In this document: one piece after another, positions 33,977 through 41,523 of the stretch | Position numbering within the stretch: the first letter of the stretch is position 1 | Layout of the letters: each line of letters begins with the position of its first letter | Assembly (NCBI GenBank): GCA_024692805.1 | Contig: JAILMD010000035.1 | Coordinates: forward strand, 1 to 57,283 | DNA length: 57,283 bases | Direction: 5' to 3' | Origin: a bacterium | Lineage (GTDB): Bacteria; Bacillota; Clostridia; Christensenellales; UBA1242 | Notes under the pieces: generated by a model | The model's database searches: none | Seen by the model: the letters and a program-made list of their open reading frames with translations, nothing else | Told to the model about the DNA's origin: nothing | Translations under genes and position numbers: made by a program

Positions 33977-34610
33977 AGAGCAGTTTTATTCACAAAAAGA
34001 ATTTGAAGAAAAGTTAAAAAGTGAGCTTAGAGATAAAGAAACTGAGCTCAGCAAACAGCGCGATAAAATTATGGATTTAAAGCGCGAAATAATTAGGCTT
34101 CAAAAGGAAATGGATATTATTGATGCGCGTGAGATTGAGGTTAGTGCTGCTATAAATAAATATAAGAGTAAGTCTAGTTTTCTTGAAAACATAATTAAAA
34201 TGAGGCTTGACATTGAAATTGTTAGGCTTGAAAATGTTTATGAAAATGTTATGAAGGTTTGCCCTGAGTTTAATGATAGCGAGTTTGTTGCTGTTTTAAA
34301 ATCACTTAAAGCGCTTAGAAAAGATGCGACGGAAGTTGAGGAAATCGCCAAAATTAAAGGCGAGTCAAACCAAAGCAAAGCCGATTCGCTTGAAGAAAGA
34401 TATCATAAACTTCTTGCTATTTATGAATATGCAATGGCTGAAGCTGGTGATAAAAAACGTGGAAGGCCTAAGAAAGAAGCTGATAATATTGAAACTTTCT
34501 TAAAGCGTAAAAAAGAGGAAAGCGATCGAAAGAAGAAGGAATCATTTGACTTTGATGAGGCGCTTAACCCAACAGAAAGTTTAGATAAAATTATGAAAGA
34601 TTTGGTTTAA
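33966..34610 (+). CDS. Coiled-coil protein with AT-hook motif, unknown function
   Basis: 214 residues, no membrane segment. Residues about 5-60 form a coiled coil; a second helical region spans about 75-150. KKRGRPKKE (about 160-168) is a textbook AT-hook core (RGRP flanked by lysines), which binds the minor groove of AT-rich DNA. A basic linker (LKRKKEESDRKKKE) follows, then an acidic tail. It is coupled to lgt by an 11-base overlap with AAAAGGAAAAG in front. It could be a nucleoid or division-associated protein; that is inference. Confidence 0.68.
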   Translation: MKDKEQFYSQKEFEEKLKSELRDKETELSKQRDKIMDLKREIIRLQKEMDIIDAREIEVSAAINKYKSKSSFLENIIKMRLDIEIVRLENVYENVMKVCPEFNDSEFVAVLKSLKALRKDATEVEEIAKIKGESNQSKADSLEERYHKLLAIYEYAMAEAGDKKRGRPKKEADNIETFLKRKKEESDRKKKESFDFDEALNPTESLDKIMKDLV

Positions 34611-34611
34611 A

Positions 34612-34640
34612 AAATGGCTTAAATAAGCCATTTTTTGTTT
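34612..34640. terminator. Terminator between the AT-hook gene and groEL
   Basis: AATGGCTT / AAGCCATT stem with an AAAT loop, A run on the left and T run on the right; it can serve both convergent units. Confidence 0.82.
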
Positions 34641-34664
34641 TAGAATTATAGTGGTTTTGATTGA

Positions 34665-36254
34665 TTACTTTAGGTTTTTACCAGGTTTTTGGCAAACAAT
34701 TGCTTCCGTTGAAAGCATTGTTGAACAAACACTAACGGCGTTTTCTAAGGCCGAAATTGTGACAAGGGCGGGGTCAATTATTCCTGAATCGATAAGATTA
34801 CAAAACTCTTTATTCTTGGCGTCATAGCCAAATTCGCTATCTTTTGATTCAAGAATTTTATTAATAACAACGCTTCCTTCAACGCCAGAGTTAAAGCAAA
34901 TTTGTTTTAGTGGAGCAAATAGGGCGTTATATATAATTTCTGCGCCTGTTTTTTCATCACCAGACAAAGTGTTAATAAGATTGCTTAAATCATCTGCGCA
35001 ATGAATTAACGCAACACCACCGCCAATAACAACACCGAGTTTTGTTGCAGAGCGGGTTGCTGAAAGGGCATCTTCAATTCTTAATTTTTTCTCTTTCATT
35101 TCAACTTCGCTTAGTGCGCCAACCATAATAACAGCAACGCCATTACCAAGTTTTGCAAGGCGCTCTTTAAGGTCAAATTCTTCAAATTCTTCCGTTGTTT
35201 TACTAAGTTGTTCTTTTAAATTGTCTTTAAGTTCATTAACTTTTTCTTGGTCACCACCGCCTTCAATTATCGTTGTTGAATCTTTGGTAATTTTAATTGT
35301 TTTAGCGCTTCCAAGATCGTCAAGAGTTATTGTTTTTAAATCGGTGTTGATTTCACTAAGTAGGTAAGTTGCGCCTGTTAAAATTGAAATATCGTTTAAA
35401 ATGTTCTTGCGCTTTGATCCAAAAGAAGGGGCTTTAATTGCAACGCAGTTAAATATACCTCTTATCTTATTTAAAACAATTGTTGCAAGCGCCTCGCCAT
35501 CAATATCATCAGCAATAATAAAAAGTGGGCGAGAGGTTTTAGAAACTTCTTCCATAATAGGAAGAATTTCAGTTATTTGGGTTATTTTTTTATCGGTTAC
35601 TAAAATAAAGGGGTTTTGTAAAACTTCCTGCGAAGCGCCCTCAGAACACATATATGGGCTAATAAACCCTCGATCAATTTGCATTCCTTCAACAATTTTT
35701 AAACCGCTTGATGATGATTTTGATTCTTCAACTGTTATAATACCATCTTGCCCAACTTGTTCAAAAGCCGACCTTATTAATTTTCCAATTTCTGCATTTT
35801 CTGCTGAAATTGTTGCAATTTGCTCGATATTATCGTTATTTTTAACAGGTTTAGCAATATTTTTTATTTTTTCAACAACAACTTTGGTCGCCTTTTCCAT
35901 ACCTGTTTTTAAAATTATAGGATTAGCGCCACTCGTTAAATTTTTCATTCCATCGTTAATTATAGCCTGCGCTAAAACAACAGCAGTTGTTGTTCCGTCG
36001 CCAGCGCGGTCATTTGTTTTAGTGCAGACCTCTTTGATTATGCTAGCGCCCATATTTTCAAAAGGATTTTCTAATTCGATTTCTTTTGCTATTGTTACGC
36101 CGTCATTAGTTATTAGTGGGGTAGAATAATCGCGCTCTAAAACAACATTTCTTCCGCGAGGGCCAAGCGTTATTTTAACGGTGTTAGCAACTGTGTTGAC
36201 TCCATTTTCAAGTGATTTTCTTGCGTCTTCTCCGAATTGTAAAATTTTAGTCAT
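34665..36254 (-). CDS. groEL: Chaperonin GroEL (60 kDa)
   Basis: 529 residues. The ATP-driven protein-folding double ring. Signatures: VKITLGPRGRNVVLE, the ATP-binding GDGTTTAVVLAQAI, and the equatorial GGGVALIH. It ends at QKPGKNLK and lacks the usual glycine/methionine-rich GGM tail that lines the cavity floor. It overlaps groES by 8 bases, with its GGAGG ribosome binding site inside groES. Confidence 0.97.
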   Translation of the reverse strand: MTKILQFGEDARKSLENGVNTVANTVKITLGPRGRNVVLERDYSTPLITNDGVTIAKEIELENPFENMGASIIKEVCTKTNDRAGDGTTTAVVLAQAIINDGMKNLTSGANPIILKTGMEKATKVVVEKIKNIAKPVKNNDNIEQIATISAENAEIGKLIRSAFEQVGQDGIITVEESKSSSSGLKIVEGMQIDRGFISPYMCSEGASQEVLQNPFILVTDKKITQITEILPIMEEVSKTSRPLFIIADDIDGEALATIVLNKIRGIFNCVAIKAPSFGSKRKNILNDISILTGATYLLSEINTDLKTITLDDLGSAKTIKITKDSTTIIEGGGDQEKVNELKDNLKEQLSKTTEEFEEFDLKERLAKLGNGVAVIMVGALSEVEMKEKKLRIEDALSATRSATKLGVVIGGGVALIHCADDLSNLINTLSGDEKTGAEIIYNALFAPLKQICFNSGVEGSVVINKILESKDSEFGYDAKNKEFCNLIDSGIIDPALVTISALENAVSVCSTMLSTEAIVCQKPGKNLK

Positions 36255-36543
36255 TTTGATCCTCCAAAACCATTAAGATATCGCTTTGCCTAATAATTAC
36301 ATAGGTTTGGCCATCTAGTTTAAATTCAATTCCGCCGTAACGGCTGTAAATAACTTTGTCGCCAACGTTAACCTGCATCTCAACAGGTTTGCCATCGGCT
36401 TCAATTCCGTTGCCTACGGTTATAACTTGAGCAAGAAGTGGTTTTTCAGCGTTTGATTCCGCTAAAACTAATCCGCTTGAAGTTTTGCTTTCATTTTGAA
36501 TTGGTTTTAAAACAACCCTATCAAAAAGTGGTTTTATTTTCAT
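36247..36543 (-). CDS. groES: Co-chaperonin GroES (10 kDa)
   Basis: 98 residues, normal length. It caps the GroEL ring. Family pattern: IKPLFDRVVLKP at the start, a mobile loop (ESKTSSGLVLAESNAEKP), and YSRYGGIEFKLDGQTYVIIRQSDIL at the end. A strong AAGAGGAGA ribosome binding site precedes it. No CIRCE element (TTAGCACTC-N9-GAGTGCTAA) is found upstream. Confidence 0.97.
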   Translation of the reverse strand: MKIKPLFDRVVLKPIQNESKTSSGLVLAESNAEKPLLAQVITVGNGIEADGKPVEMQVNVGDKVIYSRYGGIEFKLDGQTYVIIRQSDILMVLEDQND

Positions 36544-36583
36544 AATTTTCTCCTCTTAATTATTTTATAAAAATGGTTATTAA

Positions 36584-36649
36584 GTTTGTGATAGAAATAG
36601 GGCAGTTATTTGATTTGTTTAGTTTAATTGCTCGATTTTTATCACAAAC
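36584..36649. promoter_or_regulatory. Long-range inverted repeat in the groES upstream region
   Basis: GTTTGTGATA (36584-36593) and its exact complement TATCACAAAC (36640-36649), 46 bases apart. With the upstream minus-strand promoter below, both arms lie in the groES mRNA leader and could close a hairpin. The rest of 36650-36933 is AT-rich and holds only the groES and sepF promoters; I see no RNA gene or small gene in it. Confidence 0.5.
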
Positions 36650-36662
36650 CTAACACCTTCAT

Positions 36663-36690
36663 TTTATATTACCCTAATTGACTAATTCAA
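36663..36690 (-). promoter_or_regulatory. Likely promoter of groES-groEL
   Basis: On the minus strand: TTGAAT, 16 bases, TATAAA. It would give a leader of about 115 bases before groES. A second TATAAA nearer the gene lacks a recognisable -35. Confidence 0.5.
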
Positions 36691-36884
36691 TAAAGGGTGA
36701 CGCGATTTTTTAAAAAATAACTATTATGTTTAATATACTATTCAAATAAAAAACTGCAAAAAACCTCGAAACTAGCGTAAAAAGCGCAATATTTTATAAA
36801 ATTATTAACATCTAATGACAAAATGAGGGGCTTGTTGCTTAAACCCATTTAAAACCCTTAAATTTTATAAATATAGTTAAATTG

Positions 36885-36913
36885 TTTGTTTTATTGTAAA
36901 AATATGTTAAAAT
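36885..36913 (+). promoter_or_regulatory. Promoter of sepF
   Basis: TTGTTT, 17 bases, TAAAAT; AAGGGGATAG ribosome binding site follows. Confidence 0.6.
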
Positions 36914-36933
36914 AATTATAAGGGGATAGAATT

Positions 36934-37410
36934 ATGGGGCTTTTTAATTGGTTAATGAAAGGCATGGGAAATGAAGGTGAAGAAGATGACCCTTCATTAA
37001 ACAAAAAAGAAAGAAGACGTAAAAAACAGAAAGACGTTGAGCCAGAGCAACAACAAATGAGTATGGATTCAAATTCTTTTGCTCATGACCCTGATCAATT
37101 TAACACCGCCGAAAGATTTGAAAGTGATAATTACCTAAGCAATAATATGGGTGGGTATGGAACAAAGAACGTTGTTTTCTTTTATCCAAAAGATTATCAC
37201 GAGATTCAGAAGCTGGTGGATTTTTTGAAGCAGGGCGAATCTGCTATTCTTAACCTTGATGGAATTGGTGATGATGAAGCTCAAAGAATGCTTGATTTTG
37301 TTAGTGGCGCAGTTTACGCCTTAAATGGAAGTACGCAACGAGTTTCTGGAAATATCTTTTTGTTAACTCCTGAGGGGCTTAACATTATGGTTCCTAAAGA
37401 AGATAACTAA
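36934..37410 (+). CDS. sepF: Cell division protein SepF
   Basis: 158 residues. SepF bundles and anchors FtsZ filaments to the membrane in Gram-positives and others. The N-terminal amphipathic membrane-binding helix (MGLFNWLMKGMG), a polar linker and the conserved C-terminal domain (SAILNLDGIGDDEAQRMLDF, then SGAVYALNG and FLLTPEG) match the family. It normally sits in the ylm division cluster; here it is followed only by a 46-codon gene. Confidence 0.93.
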   Translation: MGLFNWLMKGMGNEGEEDDPSLNKKERRRKKQKDVEPEQQQMSMDSNSFAHDPDQFNTAERFESDNYLSNNMGGYGTKNVVFFYPKDYHEIQKLVDFLKQGESAILNLDGIGDDEAQRMLDFVSGAVYALNGSTQRVSGNIFLLTPEGLNIMVPKEDN

Positions 37411-37454
37411 GAATAAAAAAATAATGTTTTCATAAACTAGCCTTGGAGGAGTTT

Positions 37455-37595
37455 ATGGGAAACCTTAGCAAATCAGAATGGCTTGAATATAAAGTTAAAA
37501 AGCAACAGGAAGATATTGATTATCTTAGGGAAGTTATTTCAAACCTAAGAAGTGAACTTCAGGAAAAAGAGAATGAAGAAAATGAAAAAGATTAA
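37455..37595 (+). CDS. 46-residue charged helical protein downstream of sepF
   Basis: A short gene found by reading the gap after sepF: ATG at 37455 with TTGGAGGAG in front (8 bases), 46 codons, TAA at 37593-37595, then a terminator whose stem starts inside the stop codon. The protein is almost entirely charged and helical, with leucine/isoleucine spacing of a short coiled coil (YLREVISNLRSELQEKEN). The strong ribosome binding site and tight terminator argue that it is real. The function may be linked to sepF by position only. Confidence 0.75.
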   Translation: MGNLSKSEWLEYKVKKQQEDIDYLREVISNLRSELQEKENEENEKD

Positions 37596-37619
37596 AGCAC
37601 CATATTTGGTGCTTTTTTT
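37594..37619 (+). terminator. Intrinsic terminator after the 46-codon gene
   Basis: AAAGCACCA / TGGTGCTTT stem, 4-base loop, T run. Confidence 0.9.
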
Positions 37620-37736
37620 GTAGAAAATTAACAAAAAAATGAGCATATGTTACAAATCATTTTTTATATTTATCTTAATATTATATAATTAATAAAGAGT
37701 TAGCGAACTCACTATTTTTTACACTAGAGGAAAATT

Positions 37737-38882
37737 ATGAGAATATTAGTTGTTTGCGATGTTTTAGGAGAAGAAAATAACGGCACAACTGTTGCCACTA
37801 TGAATTTAATTAGATTTTTAAAATCTCAAAACCATGAAGTTAGAGTTCTTTGCTGTGATAAAACCAAAATGGGTAAAGAAGGTTATTATATTGCCCCAGT
37901 TCTTAATTTTGGTATTTTAAATAAATATGTTGAGAATGCTGGTGTTGAGCTTGCTAAAGCCGATAAAAGAGTTATTATGCAAGCACTTGATGGTGTTGAC
38001 CATGTTCATATTATGCTTCCATTTTCTTTGGGAACTCACGTTGCTAAAATCGCATATAAAAGAGGCCTGCCAATAACTGCTGGTTTTCATATGCAGGCTG
38101 AAAACTTTACTGCTTATCTTAAACTAAATAGATTAAAATGTTTAAATCATTTAGTTTATAAGGTTATTTGGAAGAAACTTTATAGATATGTTGATGGTAT
38201 TCATTACCCAACAGAATTCATCAAAGACACCTTTGAGCGTCATATTAAAAGAAAAACAAATGCTTATGTTATTTCAAATGGAATAAACGAGATGATGCAG
38301 GTTAAAAAGGTTGAGAAGAAACCTGAATATAAAGATAAGATTTTAATTCTAAGTGTTGGAAGATTAGAACGTGAAAAATCGCAAGACGTTTTAATTAAAG
38401 CGGCTGCGTTATCAAAATATAAAGATAAAATTCAAATTATTTTGGCGGGTAAAGGACACAAAGAAAAATATTACAAAAAACTTGGTGAAAAACTTCCTAA
38501 TAGGCCAATTTTTGCTTTCTATTCAAGGCAAGAATTAGTTGATATTTTGAATAGTGCTGATCTTTATATTCACCCTGCTGATATTGAACTTGAAGGGATC
38601 GCTTGTCTTGAAGCGATTGGGTGCGGAAAACTTGTTATTGTTTCTGATTCAAAACTCAGCGCAACAAGATATTTTGCTGTTGATGATAGGTGCATCTTTA
38701 AAACTAGAGACCCTAAAGACTTAGCAAGAGTTATTGATTATTGGCTTGATAATAAAGAAGAAAAGGCAAAAGTTGAAAAGAAATATCTTGAAAGTTCTAA
38801 AACAAATAGCTTAACTTATTGCATGCAGATGATGGAAAAAATGATGGTTGAGGTAAGTAATGCCAAAAAAGGTCAAAAGTAA
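37737..38882 (+). CDS. Glycosyltransferase, GT4 family
   Basis: 381 residues. A GT-B fold retaining glycosyltransferase of the cytosolic face. Seen: N-terminal Rossmann half, LSVGRLEREKSQDVLIKA (nucleotide-sugar domain start), and the EX7E-type region HPADIELEGIACLEAIGCG. It overlaps a PlsC-type acyltransferase gene by 23 bases, which points to membrane glycolipid synthesis (for example glycosylation of diacylglycerol or phosphatidylinositol); the acceptor cannot be told. AGAGGAAA precedes the start. The leader carries a small GAGTT-AGCG-AACTC hairpin (37697-37710) close to a TATAAT (37684-37689), so the mRNA may begin with a hairpin. Confidence 0.85.
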   Translation: MRILVVCDVLGEENNGTTVATMNLIRFLKSQNHEVRVLCCDKTKMGKEGYYIAPVLNFGILNKYVENAGVELAKADKRVIMQALDGVDHVHIMLPFSLGTHVAKIAYKRGLPITAGFHMQAENFTAYLKLNRLKCLNHLVYKVIWKKLYRYVDGIHYPTEFIKDTFERHIKRKTNAYVISNGINEMMQVKKVEKKPEYKDKILILSVGRLEREKSQDVLIKAAALSKYKDKIQIILAGKGHKEKYYKKLGEKLPNRPIFAFYSRQELVDILNSADLYIHPADIELEGIACLEAIGCGKLVIVSDSKLSATRYFAVDDRCIFKTRDPKDLARVIDYWLDNKEEKAKVEKKYLESSKTNSLTYCMQMMEKMMVEVSNAKKGQK

Positions 38883-39690
38883 GAAGGTTATTTATTATAA
38901 AGACCCATTAAATGATGACTTTGCTGGAACAAAGATTAAACAGGTTAAAGTTGATGAAAACTTTAAGTTTATTCATAAAAACTTTTTCTTTAAGATGTGT
39001 TCCTTTATTTTGTATTACATTTTTGTTTTTCCTTTAATTTATATCTTTGAGAGGCTTATTTTAAGAGTTAAAATTGTTAATAAAAAAAGTTTAAAACAAG
39101 TTAAAAAACAAAATATTTTTCTTTATGGAAATCATACTTCAGCCGTTGACGCTTACACTCCTAATATTTTAGCCTTTCCTAAAAGAAACAGAATTATTGT
39201 TAACCCAGATGCCGTTTCTATTAAGGGAATAAGAACGCTAGTTCAAATGCTTGGCGCACTTCCTTTGCCATCAAAAAGTTCTGGAATGAGGAAGTTTTTA
39301 AGTGCGGTTGAATATTATCATAAAAAAGGGCATATAACAATTTATCCTGAGGCGCATATTTGGCCTTATTATACGGGCGTTAGACCTTTTACTAATTCTT
39401 CATTTAAATATCCTGTTAAGTTCAACGCGCCGGTTGTTGCTTTCTTTGTTGCTTACACAAAACCAAAAGGCTTTTTATCTTTTATGAGAAAGGCAAATGT
39501 TACTGTTTATATTAGTGATGTTTTTGTTCCTAACCCCGAGTTAAACCAAAAAGACGCTCAACAGGAATTAAGGGATAAAGTTTATGATTTTATGGTTGAA
39601 AAATCTAAACTCAGCGATTATGAGGTTATTGAATATAAGCAATTAGAAGAAGACCAAGAAAACAAAAGCGAGAAAGAACAAGGGCAATAA
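38860..39690 (+). CDS. 1-acyl-sn-glycerol-3-phosphate acyltransferase (PlsC-like)
   Basis: 276 residues. It adds an acyl chain in phospholipid synthesis. The catalytic HX4D motif is H92-TSAV-D97 in GNHTSAVDAY; the glycerol-phosphate-binding block is YPEAHIWPY (162-170), a variant of the usual PEGTRS. A hydrophobic segment (about 44-68) anchors it to the membrane. It overlaps the glycosyltransferase gene by 23 bases. The divergent PEA motif leaves the exact acceptor open. Confidence 0.85.
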   Translation: MPKKVKSKKVIYYKDPLNDDFAGTKIKQVKVDENFKFIHKNFFFKMCSFILYYIFVFPLIYIFERLILRVKIVNKKSLKQVKKQNIFLYGNHTSAVDAYTPNILAFPKRNRIIVNPDAVSIKGIRTLVQMLGALPLPSKSSGMRKFLSAVEYYHKKGHITIYPEAHIWPYYTGVRPFTNSSFKYPVKFNAPVVAFFVAYTKPKGFLSFMRKANVTVYISDVFVPNPELNQKDAQQELRDKVYDFMVEKSKLSDYEVIEYKQLEEDQENKSEKEQGQ

Positions 39691-39700
39691 GCCCTTTTTC
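39680..39700 (+). terminator. Intrinsic terminator overlapping the acyltransferase stop codon
   Basis: AAGGGC / GCCCTT stem; the loop contains the TAA stop codon of the acyltransferase; T run follows. Confidence 0.82.
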
Positions 39701-39711
39701 TTTTATTTTTT

Positions 39712-39741
39712 TTGACAATGGTTATAAAAATGTGATAATCT
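39712..39741 (+). promoter_or_regulatory. Promoter of the phosphatase-rpiB genes
   Basis: TTGACA, 18 bases ending in AATGTGA, TAATCT (or ATAATC at 17). Confidence 0.68.
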
Positions 39742-39758
39742 TAACTTAGGGAGAAGTT

Positions 39759-40232
39759 ATGTTTAATATATTATTCGTTTGCACAGAGAACACTTGCCGA
39801 AGTCCAATGTGTGAATATATTTTTAAACATCTTTTAAAAAGCGCTAAATTAACCGGCGCTGATTGCGTAAGCGCAGGGGTTTATGCTGTTGATGGCGCTA
39901 AATATGCTGATAATGTTAGAGTTGTTTTAAAAGAATTAAAAATAATCCCTAAAAAGAAATCTAAAGCCTTAACCTTTGATATGGTTAATAAGGCAGACCT
40001 TATTGTTCCTTTAACTTCGGGGCATAAGGTGACAATAGTTAATAAATATAACTGCCTTAATAAAACTCAAACCTTTGCCGAACTTGGTGGGGCAAATGTT
40101 AGTGATCCTTATGGGTTAGGGGTTAATGAATATAGAGAAACTGCTAGAATAATTTTTGATAATTGCGTAAAACTTATCAATATACTTTTGAAAGAGGGAA
40201 TAATATGCGAAAAGAAATCTTCAAAAAAGTAA
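39759..40232 (+). CDS. Low-molecular-weight phosphatase, YwlE-like (probable protein arginine phosphatase)
   Basis: 157 residues. The P-loop CTENTCRS has the nucleophile C8 and R14; the general acid D116 is in DPYG. In YwlE of Bacillus the motif is CTGNTCRS, and its second threonine (T11) selects phosphoarginine over phosphotyrosine; the matching residue here is T12, whereas tyrosine phosphatases have I or L. The next gene is rpiB, the same order as ywlE-rpiB in Bacillus. I therefore prefer protein arginine phosphatase, an inference from one residue plus gene order. GGGAGAAG precedes the start. Confidence 0.85.
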   Translation: MFNILFVCTENTCRSPMCEYIFKHLLKSAKLTGADCVSAGVYAVDGAKYADNVRVVLKELKIIPKKKSKALTFDMVNKADLIVPLTSGHKVTIVNKYNCLNKTQTFAELGGANVSDPYGLGVNEYRETARIIFDNCVKLINILLKEGIICEKKSSKK

Positions 40233-40669
40233 TAATCGCTGGCGATTATAGGGGGGATAAAATTAAACCCTTTATTTTAGATTGCTTAAAAGCCCTTAAA
40301 ATTAAAGGCGAAATCATTGAATCAAATGATGAAAACTATGTTGATGCAACTAGAAAGGTTGTTTCAAAATTAAATAATGACGAGGCTTGTGTTTTAGTTT
40401 GTGGAACAGGCGTTGGCGTTGCTATGGTTGCTAATAAGTTTCGCGGAATTAGGGCTTGCCTTGCAACAAACGAAGAAACAGCATATTATGCTAGGCGTCA
40501 TGAAAACGCTAATTGCCTTTGTTTGCCAGCAGGTTATTTTGATGGCGTTGTTAAACTAAACTTAACAAAGAATAAGATTGAAAAGATAATAAGAACTTTC
40601 TTTACAACAGATTTTGAAGGCGGAAGGCACATTGAAAGGCTTGATGTTTTAGATAAATTAGGGGAATAA
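40205..40669 (+). CDS. rpiB: Ribose 5-phosphate isomerase B
   Basis: 154 residues. It interconverts ribose 5-phosphate and ribulose 5-phosphate in the pentose phosphate pathway. The catalytic CGTGVG has C66, and H99 in ARRHENAN fits the second catalytic position. One deviation: the N-terminal motif that is normally SDHAG is GDYRG here (H replaced by Y15), so substrate preference may differ (LacAB-like sugars are an alternative). The ATG at 40205 has GAGGGAA in front and overlaps the phosphatase gene by 28 bases. Confidence 0.88.
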   Translation: MRKEIFKKVIIAGDYRGDKIKPFILDCLKALKIKGEIIESNDENYVDATRKVVSKLNNDEACVLVCGTGVGVAMVANKFRGIRACLATNEETAYYARRHENANCLCLPAGYFDGVVKLNLTKNKIEKIIRTFFTTDFEGGRHIERLDVLDKLGE

Positions 40670-40670
40670 A

Positions 40671-41477
40671 ATGAACGAAGAAAGCAAAATTGATTTAGTT
40701 GTTATTAAAACAATTTGTAAAACCTTGTTAGCAATATTTGTTGTTGTTGGGTTTGTTTTTGTTAGCGTTTGTGCAATTAATCCTAAAGCCGCCTCAAACT
40801 ATGTAAGTAAAAATGCTCAAGCAGTTTTGCTTGAAAAAACTTATCGCAAATCTGGGCAAGTTGTTGATTTGTATAATGCTATTGAAATGAATCTTTCAAC
40901 CGAAAAATATTATACCGCTAGCAAACTTATTGAAGAAATGAAAGAGCGTGATGATTATAGCGAATTCTGCGCTAAAGTTAACCAAAGCGCAATTGCTCAA
41001 ACAACCCAAAAATCAAGGCTTGTTTTGGTTGCGGATTATGATTCATATTTAACAAGTCAATTAGTTAAGAGTTATTATTTATCAAATTTTACTGATAAAG
41101 CGGAAACCCTTGCTTCAAAAGAACTTACCACCAATTCTAACATTTATGATTGGTGTTTTGGAACTTATGTTGACTGTGTTGCGTCAGATAAGTTATTAAC
41201 TCAAGAAGAAAGGCAAAAGGCCTTGAACGATATTTATATTAAACTTTATAACAATTTATCAATTGACCAGGCAATAAATAATAATGTTAATGCGGTTGGA
41301 AACCCTGAAACATTATCTGGGCTTGAAAAATGTATGGCATATTATCAAATAATCAGGATTAGAAAAACACAACGAATTTTAATGTATGCTAATGGGCAAG
41401 ACATTAACACTATAACAGAAGAAATAGAAACGCTTATTGATAAATATGAAGATTCTGTTGCAGCATTAACTTTATAA
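40671..41477 (+). CDS. Membrane-anchored helical-repeat protein, unknown function
   Basis: 268 residues. One N-terminal membrane segment (about 17-36) and an outward-facing helical domain with many alternating tyrosine, alanine and leucine positions (for example YYTASKLIEEMKERDDY and YYLSNFTDKAETLASKE), which look like degenerate tetratricopeptide-type helical pairs. No family recognised. It starts one base after rpiB, in the same transcript, and ends at a bidirectional terminator. Confidence 0.65.
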   Translation: MNEESKIDLVVIKTICKTLLAIFVVVGFVFVSVCAINPKAASNYVSKNAQAVLLEKTYRKSGQVVDLYNAIEMNLSTEKYYTASKLIEEMKERDDYSEFCAKVNQSAIAQTTQKSRLVLVADYDSYLTSQLVKSYYLSNFTDKAETLASKELTTNSNIYDWCFGTYVDCVASDKLLTQEERQKALNDIYIKLYNNLSIDQAINNNVNAVGNPETLSGLEKCMAYYQIIRIRKTQRILMYANGQDINTITEEIETLIDKYEDSVAALTL

Positions 41478-41490
41478 AAATGGGCAATAA

Positions 41491-41521
41491 AAAACACTTG
41501 GGTTAGCCAAGTGTTTTTCTT
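41491..41521. terminator. Bidirectional terminator before glyS
   Basis: AAAACACTTGG / CCAAGTGTTTT stem, 5-base loop, A/T runs on both sides; it stops both converging units. Confidence 0.9.
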
Positions 41522-41523
41522 TT

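Noticed and set aside
35401..36129. 242-residue open frame on the plus strand
   Set aside because: It lies entirely antisense to groEL, has no ribosome binding site, and its hydrophobic translation is the usual mirror of a conserved gene.
36584..36649. CIRCE element for groE
   Set aside because: The inverted repeat present has different arms (GTTTGTGATA) and a 46-base spacer; the TTAGCACTC-N9-GAGTGCTAA pattern is absent.
37681..37736. Attenuator before the glycosyltransferase gene
   Set aside because: The GAGTT-AGCG-AACTC hairpin is only 5 base pairs and is followed by an interrupted T run; more likely a 5' end hairpin than a terminator.
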